A program made the position numbers and the translations under genes. The notes under the pieces were generated by a model that was not told the origin of the DNA, did not search any database, and was given only the letters and a program-made list of their open reading frames with translations. A stretch of DNA of 64,000 bases from Cinclus cinclus (lineage: Eukaryota > Chordata > Aves > Passeriformes > Cinclidae), in assembly GCF_963662255.1 (NCBI RefSeq), contig NC_085055.1:20880704-20944703 (forward strand). Direction: 5' to 3'. Shown piece after piece: positions 57,101 through 64,000 of the stretch (its first letter is position 1; each line of letters starts with the position of its first letter).

Positions 57101-57820
57101 CTGGACACAGCCAGGACAGGAATGATTCCCGTGGCAGAAGAAACTGGAACCAAAGGAGAATTAGGGAAAAATCCAGCCTGGTGGTGTTAGCCCAAATAGA
57201 AATACAGTGAGCTGAACTGTGACATATCCTCTTAGGAAAGGATCTTCTCCAGTGACAAGACTATTAGTAGCTTCTGGTGCCATGCAGAGCCTCACAGCTG
57301 GGGCAGGAATCTGAGCCAGAGCCACCCATGGCACAGGGGATGAATCTCCCCATGGAGCAGCCTGGGCAACACCTCAGGATGCATAATTAGCTGTAACAAG
57401 TTTTGCTGAACATCAGCTTGGCCATGGGAGGGATTTTACCTTGATGTATCTCCAAAGATCTGTTCTCCAAACAGGGTGACCACCTGAGGTCCTTTTTTGC
57501 TGAAATTTGGGTTACCCAAAAAAAAAAAAAATCCCACACTGCTCACACAGAGATTGCGTCCTGACCCTGCCAGCTCTCCCCTGGCGCCATCAGGCCCTAC
57601 CTGGCAGCCCCAGGATGGTGAAGTAAGCGCGGCATTCGGTGAAGCCGGAGCTCTCCCGGACACAGGTGCGCCAGAGGCCCTGGTAGTTGAAGACGGCCGT
57701 CACCGGGTTGTTGTACAGGTCCTGGGTGCTCCACTGGTCCATGCACGTGGAGGCAATGATGCCTCCGATGCCCAGGGCGGACACCACGAAGCCCATGGAC
57801 TGGCAGATTGTCACCGACAT
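42005..57820 (-). CDS. CLDN18: CLDN18, claudin-18, with two alternative first exons
   Basis: This is a four-transmembrane tight-junction protein that restricts paracellular protons and cations in stomach and lung of mammals. The stomach-type transcript joins 57820-57601, 45310-45146, 43598-43493, 43131-43021 and 42182-42005: 780 nt, 259 residues plus stop (human 261). The lung-type transcript uses 49478-49259 as first exon with the same exons 2-5. All junctions are GT-AG and phases agree. The claudin signature W30, G48-L49-W50, C53, C63 is intact, and the tail ends in YPSKYDYV, a PDZ-binding motif. Both first exons encode exactly 73 codons plus one base (220 nt). No breaks are seen. Confidence 0.96.
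42455..42605 (+). mobile_element. CR1 fragment in CLDN18 intron 4
   Basis: Sense tail 'cccctggaagtgttccagac', 'ctggtctatggaaggtgtcc' and 'cctcccaacccaaactgctc'. It lies antisense to CLDN18 transcription, between exon 4 and exon 5 sequences. Confidence 0.86.
42800..42900 (+). mobile_element. CR1 fragment in CLDN18 intron 4, other subfamily
   Basis: 'ggctggactctgatctcaaa' and 'gctcttttccagcctaaagg' match the 'gatctcagaggtcttttcca' type CR1 terminus in sense orientation. Confidence 0.65.
43021..43131 (-). CDS. CLDN18: CLDN18 shared exon 4
   Basis: This exon encodes YTFGSALFVGWVAGGLAL and VGGIMMCLACKGLIPEES: transmembrane helix 4 and the juxtamembrane cysteines that are usual palmitoylation sites in claudins. 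Acceptor ctttgcag, donor TCCCG|GTAAGC. Confidence 0.94.
43493..43598 (-). CDS. CLDN18: CLDN18 shared exon 3
   Basis: This exon encodes GLCAITGVSVFANMLV and TNFWMSTTNMYQGMQN: the end of helix 3 and the second extracellular loop. Donor CAGAACAG|GTGGGT. Human has three extra residues in this loop (YTGMGGMVQTVQ versus YQGMQNVQN). Confidence 0.93.
44198..44245 (-). mobile_element. CR1 3'-end fragment in CLDN18 intron 2, antisense
   Basis: 'acggaatcacagactggttt' and 'gggttggaagggaccttaaa', the terminal 48 bp only. It pairs with the sense fragment 100 bp downstream. Confidence 0.8.
44340..44475 (+). mobile_element. CR1 fragment in CLDN18 intron 2, sense, with 8-bp terminal repeats
   Basis: Ends in 'attccgtgattccgtgattct', the 8-bp tandem that characterises intact CR1 3' termini. 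Confidence 0.87.
45146..45310 (-). CDS. CLDN18: CLDN18 shared exon 2
   Basis: Exon 2 completes the alanine codon split by either first exon, then encodes MFQAVRALMIVGIVLG (transmembrane helix 2), the KCIRIGSMED cytosolic loop and the start of helix 3. Acceptor gttttgcag, donor GCTG|GTAAGT. Confidence 0.95.
45311..46672 (-). other. CLDN18: CLDN18 intron 1, proximal part
   Basis: Intronic sequence with no recognised element before the AP-1/GATA cluster. Confidence 0.6.
46673..46804. promoter_or_regulatory. Candidate CLDN18 intronic enhancer: AP-1 site plus perfect GATA palindrome
   Basis: Within CLDN18 intron 1, an AP-1 consensus TGACTCA (46673-46679) lies 7 bp from a perfect 16-bp palindrome CTTATCAGCTGATAAG (46687-46702). 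The palindrome holds two inverted GATA sites around an E-box CAGCTG. A further CTTATCAG is at 46797-46804, with TAATGAG-type homeobox motifs between. GATA4/6 and AP-1 factors act on gastric genes in mammals. The enhancer role is inference. Confidence 0.45.
46805..49258 (-). other. CLDN18: CLDN18 intron between lung-type first exon and exon 2, distal part
   Basis: This intronic sequence is AT-rich at 47840-48350. No exon, repeat or RNA gene is recognised apart from the enhancer candidate at its edge. Confidence 0.6.
49259..49478 (-). CDS. CLDN18: CLDN18 alternative first exon, lung type (A1 / 18.1)
   Basis: The exon encodes MSTTICQVMGFLVSSLG. MDTWSTQDLYDNP, FQYQGLWRSCVRQSS and TECRPYF match mammalian CLDN18.1 (DN rather than NN, FQ rather than FN, RQ rather than RE). 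The frame is open upstream for about 50 codons but has no in-frame ATG, so MSTT is the start. The donor is CCAG|GTAGGG, in the same phase as the stomach exon. Confidence 0.95.
51346..51619. repeat. (GGGAA)n microsatellite, about 55 copies
   Basis: Longest pentanucleotide array in the window, perfect as written, located between the two CLDN18 first exons. It is pyrimidine-rich in the CLDN18 transcript. Confidence 0.97.
55898..55985 (-). mobile_element. CR1 3'-end fragment, antisense
   Basis: 'cacagaatcccaggatggtt' and 'gggtcggaagggactttagg', then 'gctgctcttcagcagcccct'. Confidence 0.78.
56418..56480 (-). mobile_element. CR1 3'-end fragment, antisense, short
   Basis: 'aatcattaaggttggaaaag' and 'acccaataatccactgag' resemble an antisense CR1 terminus. 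Only about 60 bp is recognisable. Confidence 0.55.
57601..57820 (-). CDS. CLDN18: CLDN18 alternative first exon, stomach type (A2 / 18.2)
   Basis: The exon encodes MSVTICQSMGFVVSALG, then transmembrane helix 1 and extracellular loop 1. CMDQWSTQDLYNNP and FNYQGLWRTCVRESS are the residues that mark mammalian CLDN18.2 (Q29, NN at 37-38, N45, E56). The donor is CCAG|GTAGGG. Its start has a near-ideal context (GCCCGCCACCATG). Confidence 0.95.
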
Positions 57821-58060
57821 GGTGGCGGGCGCGCGGCAGCCACGTCCCGGGCGCGCACAAGCCTCCGCAAGCCGGCTCTGGGGCAGGCAGCCAGGACACC
57901 GGGGACTTTTAGCTGGAGGCGCTGCCTACGTCAGGCCAGCAGTCAAGGGAGCTCTGGGTGCACCACGCAAACCTCCCCCTGCCTTTATCTGTTTCGGTGA
58001 GATAATTTCCTCGCTCGGTACCAAGAGCCGTTTGTTCCACCTCGCTCTCTGTTTACCTTC
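57821..58060 (-). promoter_or_regulatory. CLDN18: Putative promoter of stomach-type CLDN18 transcript
   Basis: The block upstream of the 18.2 first exon is CpG-rich next to the start (57825-57895) and carries a CRE-like TACGTCA at 57927-57933, a GATAAA element at 57983-57988 on the gene strand, another GATA at 58001-58004, and a forkhead-type TGTTTAC at 58049-58055. The motifs are seen directly; promoter function is inferred. Confidence 0.5.
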
Positions 58061-58194
58061 TCCCTCCAGGCAGAGGTGCAGCCAGCACAGCCAGATGGGA
58101 CCAGCGGGTCCCTCTGGAGAGCTCCCACAGAAATGCCAGGGCTCTTTGGGACAACAAACACAGAGGGGCTTCAGTCTGATGGAACATAAAAATT

Positions 58195-58445
58195 ATGGAG
58201 AGCTTAATCCTTTCCTGGCAAGGATGATTGGATATTAGGAGAAGTTCCTTCAGTTCCTTCATGGGATGGATGTTCAAGCATTGGAGCAGGCTGCTCAGGG
58301 AAGTGTGGAGTCCCCATCCCTGGTAGGAGTTCACAGATGTGGGAATGTGGCACTTGAGGACATGACTGACCTGGGAGTGCTGAGGGAACAATTGGACTTG
58401 ACAATCTTAGAGGACATTTCCAACCTAAATGATTCCATGATTTAT
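58195..58445 (+). mobile_element. CR1 fragment upstream of stomach-type CLDN18 promoter
   Basis: Sense copy of the subfamily with 'caggctgctcagggaagtgt', 'ggcacttgaggacatgactg' and 'catttccaacctaaatgatt'. It ends about 375 bp from the 18.2 first exon and so bounds the unique promoter block. Confidence 0.85.
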
Positions 58446-60659
58446 TAGCATGGCTCCATCTGGCTCAACCAAAGCATTTCATCCTAGGTTAATGTATAAA
58501 AAAAGGAGTCTTACAGCAATGGGTGTTTGGGCAGACCTCGGGAAGGTTGGGCTGGGACCCTACAGGAAAGGAAGCACTTTCTGGAGAGTGAAAGGTGTGA
58601 ACCTGCAGTTTGTTATGGGAGGACCAAGGGGAAAACACAGACAAAACTTCATATCCTCATTTATAATTGTTTCATACCCCTCATCCAAATGGGAATTTGG
58701 ACTTGTTTCTATGGACAAAGGAAGATAGCAGGGCAGACCTGCTGAAAGACCAAAGCACCCTAAGAGACCTGGCCTTATTGCAGAAAATGCTTTTGTGGGA
58801 TAATGCCTTGTCTGCCCATTCTGCTCCATCCATCACTACTTTCTTCCTAGCCCAGTTTTCCACAAGTACCAACCTGTTTGTGGTTGGAGACGAGCAGGGA
58901 ATGTGCGGGAGAAGAGGAGATGAGGAGCCCTGTTCCAGCAGTGCCAGACACACAGAACATATGGAGGGGTCAGGAAGGGACCTTCAGGAGAAGTGGAGCT
59001 CAGTAGGGTGACATTTAGGTGGTGGAAGTGGAAGGTGGGGAGGAAGCATGAAGGAGTGGACCTCCATCACCTGGCTGAAGTTATCTTCGCTCAAGGACCC
59101 TGCAGTCTCTCCCAGATGCTTGGCCTCAATGCCTCGAGGATTTCCCTTTAAAGCTGCCTCTGAGGAAGTTCCAGCCTGTTGTGGGAGCAAAATCTCCCAG
59201 AGATTATTTTGGTCCTGCACTTTATGGAGAGAACAACCAAACAAGGGAGCGTGGGAAGTCGCCCAGTCTGTTCCCATGTCCAAAGCACAGCAGGTCTGCT
59301 CATGAAGCTCCAAGGGAGATGTCGCTCTCACTTAAGATTCAAAACCCCAATTATCAGTTCCAAAAATGTTGTGTCTAGTACCGATGTTTGCTACACATCA
59401 TTCATGAAATCAATGCCCAAGATTAAACATCAGCCAAGGAAAAGGCAACTCCAAACAGTCCTCAGGTTTAAATGGAACACTACCCCATTTTTCCCTTTTT
59501 TTCCCCAAAAGAACAGGATTGGTGATTCATGTGCTTTTACAACCAACTGTCTCTCCCAGACATTTTTGGGCCCAGTGACACCCAGTCCTGGTGCCACACC
59601 TCGTCCGCTCCATGTTGGAGCTGTTAATTACTTTCAGTATCGGTCAACAGAACTTAATCACGGAAAGCTCTCCCAGTATCACATAACTAAATATAGAGCC
59701 TGAGTCCAGAGCACAAACATACTCCCTGTGTTTGTCACCACTGCGATCACCTGGAGACGGAAAAGACTCATGGCAGCCAACAATTGTGTTCAATACATTA
59801 ACTCAAAGGGTAAATTCACCTTGCATTGGAAGGTCTGGGAAAAGCATCTCCCCTTGGTACACGTCGGTCCCTGGGTGGGGAGGACAAGATACCTGCAAAG
59901 GGACAGATTTTGTCCAAATTATGACCCGTTTATTTCAAAATGTGCCAATGTACAGCGGCCAGAAGAGTAGGGTCTTAGTGTGTGAGCAGCAGTGTTCCCA
60001 ACCAAAAATACCCTAACCTTAACAAAATGGCTAGTTTTCTCCTCTGGGAGGAGCTCACAGTGAAAATAGTTAAGGACTGAACTCCTTCAACCACCTAAAC
60101 TTGATGTGATCCATCCCAGTTATCTCACATGACTGTGGTACAGCAAAGACAAAGCCTTCCCTGGGTGTTTTTCCAAGAAATGTCACCGAAAGCTGCTCCG
60201 AGTCCCTCCAGCTGTGCCTACTGCCCATCGCCGATACTGTGACTTCTTAAGTGGGAAATTGCACCTGTAAAAAAGTAGAGATCATGCCGTTCTGTGGGAT
60301 TTAAGTGTTTTAGCCTCACTTTAGCCTTGCTGCTGCCTGTGGGAAGGGGATCCCTTCCTGGTGTTGCCTGGAGCCATCGGCCCCTTCCCACCGGCAGGGT
60401 CCAACACATCTCCTCACCACCTTCACAGCCCTACCGAACCTCCTGCTTCCAGCACAGCGGAGAAGATTTCTCTTGTATATGGGATTTGTCCCTGCCAAAG
60501 AGGACGCCTGGACCACCTAATTATTTTATTCATAAGCCGGCCGTGCTTTCAAAGACATCTGGGTGACCTATCTAAAGCTAAGTGAATGCCTCAGCCCGGA
60601 GGAGCCCCGCTCCTCCTGATCCCTCCCGGGAGCCGGGGTTGGGTGGTGGAGGAGCTGCC
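58446..60659. other. Upstream intergenic, no gene seen
   Basis: Unique sequence with no exon, repeat or RNA gene recognised. Confidence 0.5.
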
Positions 60660-61015
60660 GGGGGAGCTGTGCGGAGCCGGACAATGAGGAACACATTGAC
60701 AAAGTGTTCACATTATTGGCTGATGGGTCTGCATCAGTCACTCATTCACAAGCACAAGGTCTAAATTGCAGAACCAATTAACGGCACTAATAGCCCTTGC
60801 CTGAATTAATCTTTGAGACAAAAGAGGAGAGAAGTGGAAGAGCTATTAGCAAATCAAGCTGTACCATCCCTGCTTTATTGCAGGAATCTAAGTGTCTGTA
60901 TTTGGCTATTATGAACTGACTGCAATTACAGCCCTCATTTAAAATGATTAAGTGGTTATAATTATTTTTCAATTAAAACTTAGATCTTCCATTTATACAA
61001 CATTGCAGGCTTCAA
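60660..61015. promoter_or_regulatory. Candidate conserved noncoding element upstream of CLDN18
   Basis: Unique, CpG-poor, AT-rich block dense in homeobox-type cores (CCAATTAA, CTGAATTAATC, TCATTTAAAATGATTAAG, CAATTAAA), with no repeat similarity and no open frame. Its composition resembles ancient enhancer elements. Conservation cannot be tested here. Confidence 0.35.
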
Positions 61016-61024
61016 TTAAAGTGC

Positions 61025-61035
61025 TTTTTTTTTTC

Positions 61036-61066
<31 letters not shown>
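61025..61066. repeat. Poly(T)-rich tract
   Basis: T-run broken by two single C bases. No element body is attached on either side. Confidence 0.9.
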
Positions 61067-61646
61067 GTAAGGAAAAAAGTACCACTGTGCCAAAAGACTC
61101 TTGCATCTCTTCCGGCCACTGGAAAGCCAAGTAACATGGTAATAACTCCTTTGTTTGCATCCTTCCTTCCTCCTTCCCGGCCTCCTGAACTCCTGCATGA
61201 CCAAGGAGATAAACTGCCAGGCACACCACCTGCCAAAGGTCAGGAAAAACAAGCTTGGAAAACTCTACAAGTTTCAAGTAACCCTGAAACGAGGCAAACC
61301 CACCTGGAACGGTGGCTTAACCACTCTCAGACAATGTTCTGAGATGAACACTGTCAGGGCTAAGAGGTGCTGTAGGAGTTATTTATAAAAGGTTTATGGG
61401 GGCTGGAGGGTTCTGGGTTTGTCTGGGGCTTTGGAAAAAGCAAAACCCCTGGAAAAGAGCACTAGAAGGAGTGTGGCAGCAGATGAGCTCAGAAGTTTCT
61501 GCCAAGCCTGGTTTTAAACACCTGAGGAGAAAAAAGCCAAGATCTTAATAGGAAATTAAGCCCAGTGAAAATTTTCTCTAGTTTTCATTTCAAAATGGAA
61601 TTTCCATTTCTTACTGTGCTTACAGGAACAGGAAGAGGTTTGAAAG

Positions 61647-61866
61647 GGAGAGGAGAGGAGAGGAGAGGAGAGGAGAGGAGAGGAGAGGAGAGGAGAGGAG
61701 AGGAGAGGAGAGGAGAGGAGAGGAGAGGAGAGGAGAGGAGAGGAGAGGAGAGGAGAGGAGAGGAGAGGAGAGGAGAGGAGAGGAGAGGAGAGGAGAGGAG
61801 AGGAGAGGAGAGGAGAGGAGAGGAGAGGAGAGGAGAGGAGAGGAGAGGAGAGGAGAGGAGAGGAGG
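61647..61866. repeat. (GGAGA)n microsatellite, about 44 copies
   Basis: Perfect polypurine array on the + strand in the region upstream of CLDN18. It is the reverse complement class of the 25.3-kb array. Confidence 0.97.
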
Positions 61867-62804
61867 AAATTCAGAAAAAATGTGACGGTCCAGCTGAAAT
61901 GTGATTTTCTTTTTTTAGCAACATGCCACCTAAAATTATCTATTACTTTCATTAACTACCTGAGGTTGAAGAGCTCCAATAGTGCTACTTGGCCATGGCT
62001 GCTGTCACCAAGTTTGACTTGACAGTGTCAGTCGTGAGGTGAGAAAGGCAGCTGCCACAAAAGAGCCAGACCACACCAAAAAAGTCACTCCTTCCAATGT
62101 GATGTGACCTCCAACACGGAATGGCACAGCCAGCTTTGTCCCAGAAATGCTGGGCACACCAGGAAATTCAGAGAGAGAGGATGTTTTGCAATTCTTTGGG
62201 AGGGCTGGGTGGAGGGGGTGACTCAGAGGACAGGGTCAGACAGGCAAGCAGCAGTGCCAACCTGCTTGTCCCAACACATCACAACAACACCCACAGCTTC
62301 CTGCTCTCAGGGTCTTCAAGGAGCTACCAGCAGCACTTTCCCTACACAAGCTCATGAACTCCACTACGACAGCTCTTTGGACAAGTCCAAGCACGAGCAG
62401 CTTCTCGGGAGAAGTGAACTTCACACAATCTCTCTACTTCTTCTCCCTCGCCTATCCCCAGGAGGAGCTGGGGGCAGTGTGTGGGCAGGAGGAGCTTTTG
62501 TCAACCATAAGGAGCTCAGCAGAATCATGAATCACTGGTTGTTTCCCTGGTTTGCTTTAAGGAGCAGCCACATCAGAGGTGTTGCTGGAAGATTTAGGGA
62601 AAGCCCTTTTTCTATCCAACCTCAACTCAACTCTGCAGCCTTTTGTGTTTCTGACAGAGACTTAAAACTGCCCTCACTGAAGGGTGCCCAGCTCAGGTGC
62701 ATTCACCAGAGGGTTCCAGGGGCTGCAGGACCCAGAGCCGGCACCTGGACACATGGACACGCTGAGACGGGAAGGCTTTGGCCAGTGTGTCTTCTCTGGA
62801 TCAT

Positions 62805-62990
62805 GAAATCACAGCATGGTTTAGGTTGGAAGAAACCCATCCAGTCCCATCCCTGCCATGTCCAGGGACACCCTCCACTAGCCCAGGTTGCTCCAAGCCC
62901 CTCCAACCTGGTCCTGGACGCTTCCAGGGATGAGGCAGCCACAGCTTCTCTGAGCGACCTGTTCCAAGGTCTGTTGGTGTTTGGGAGCAG
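62805..62990 (-). mobile_element. CR1 fragment, antisense
   Basis: 'gaaatcacagcatggtttag', 'ccatgtccagggacaccctc' and 'ggtcctggacgcttccaggg'. It contributes part of the 338-codon open frame at 62.1-63.1 kb. Confidence 0.86.
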
Positions 62991-63509
62991 GAGATTTGGG
63001 AATAAATCAAGTCACTGGAGGAACTATGAACAAAATATGCAAGGAAGAACAAGGACCGGGCTGCAGATCCAGGACCTTGTGTCACTGACTCCACTGCAAG
63101 GTAAACACCTGTGCAATTAACTGCAATTAAATACATCCCTGAGCAGCAGATCTCCTGGAGCAGCGCTTTCCAAGGAAGAATTCAAGTACAGCCCAAACTC
63201 ATGTGTGTATTTAGCTTTAACTTCATGGCTTTGAGTGACAAGACTGGTGTGATCCCAGCAGTGCTGGTATCCTCGATGGAGCATGGGGGGATAGTCCCAG
63301 GGATGAGCTCCTACAACCACACGGGGCCTTTCCATAACCTCCTCATCCAGAAATGGATGCTCCTGCTGCCAGCCAGACTCCTTTCCTTTCTTTCCCAGGT
63401 TTGGGAGGACAGAAATAATTTACTGATCACTTTATGTCATTTCCCCTCCCGCATTTGTATACAAATGCCACTTTTGTTGTCGTCCTGGGTGACACAGGAG
63501 TTATCCCTT

Positions 63510-63645
63510 CATCCCTGGAAGTGTTCCAGGCCAGGTTGGACAGGGCTTGGAGGAACCTGGTCTAGTGCAAGGTTTCTAGTGCAGGTGGTGAAGAACAAAA
63601 GGCTGTTTAAGGTCCCTTCTAGCCCAAATAATTTGATGATTCTAT
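63510..63645 (+). mobile_element. CR1 fragment
   Basis: Sense tail 'atccctggaagtgttccagg', 'ggaacctggtctagtgcaag' and 'atgattctataatttc' at the 3' end. Confidence 0.85.
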
Positions 63646-64000
63646 AATTTCACTCCATAAATCATATTTACTAATCTTGCATTTGTTACACAATTTCAAT
63701 CCCGTCCAGTCTATAATGGTCTATTATTATTTTTATTATTATTATTCCTCACTGCAAGCCATCTTGTGCTGGTAAACCACTGAGGGTGAATATTTAATTA
63801 CTTAAAAGCCAAGAAAAGCAGAGACTGAGGTTCAAAGTCAAGTGAAACTACAGAATCTTCTTGTGAGATACTCAGACTCCACTGACTTGAGTGAAGAAGG
63901 AATTGCCTGGAAAAGTCCCATTTTACACACAAAAGGACTTCATAGGTGGAGTCACACTGCTCCTCAAACATCCCAAGGCATTCTGATGTACTCAATCCTG

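Larger units (their letters stand above)
49479..57600 (-). other. CLDN18: Interval between the two CLDN18 first exons
   Basis: About 8.1 kb, intronic for the stomach-type transcript and containing the promoter of the lung-type one. It holds the (GGGAA)n array at 51346-51619, two small CR1 fragments near 55.9 and 56.4 kb, and a GATA/homeobox-rich stretch at 53050-53160. No further exon was found. Confidence 0.6.

Noticed and set aside
1..64000. tRNA, rRNA, CRISPR array or viral genes
   Set aside because: Looked for characteristic motifs on both strands; none seen.

Overview
The window is vertebrate nuclear DNA, almost certainly from a bird and probably a songbird. About two dozen short CR1 LINE fragments are scattered on both strands, many of them 3' ends or ORF2 C-terminal tails. 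There are long pentanucleotide microsatellites of the GGGAA and GGAGA types. The two intact genes have vertebrate exon-intron structure with GT-AG splice sites. The window contains no bacterial, viral or CRISPR-like content.

Layout. 1-22 kb is intergenic: CR1 fragments, a LINE reverse-transcriptase remnant at 10.6-10.9 kb, a 33-bp minisatellite at 8.5 kb, and low-CpG, homeobox-motif-rich stretches that look like conserved noncoding elements. 22.2-24.7 kb holds a complete two-coding-exon A4GNT on the + strand (338 aa), with a poly(A) signal. 26.2-33.1 kb holds colinear + strand fragments of a DZIP1L-like gene: the YLLH-QE motif, KEESRR-KKLI, a possible eroded zinc finger, RW-EE coiled coil, LESL motif and LR-EL motif. 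One exon carries two frame breaks and the N-terminal domain was not found, so I call it a decaying pseudogene. (GGGAA)n and (GATGGG)n arrays now sit inside it. 33-42 kb is intergenic and CR1-rich. 42.0-57.8 kb holds CLDN18 on the - strand: four shared coding exons and two alternative first exons, a lung-type (A1/18.1) exon at 49.3-49.5 kb and a stomach-type (A2/18.2) exon at 57.6-57.8 kb. 58-64 kb is upstream intergenic sequence with a strong noncoding-conservation candidate at 60.7-61.0 kb.

How it fits together. The order and orientation A4GNT(+) - DZIP1L remnant(+) - CLDN18(-) is the synteny I recall for human 3q22. Both intact genes are gastric genes in mammals: A4GNT caps gland-mucin O-glycans, and CLDN18.2 seals gastric epithelium. 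Each has a nearby inverted pair of GATA sites with the same spacing (CTTATCANNTGATAAG), one in CLDN18 intron 1 and one 5.4 kb upstream of A4GNT. This is a possible shared stomach regulatory grammar.

The most notable observations are the apparent erosion of DZIP1L, the apparently reversed order of the CLDN18 alternative first exons relative to mammals, and the twin GATA palindromes.
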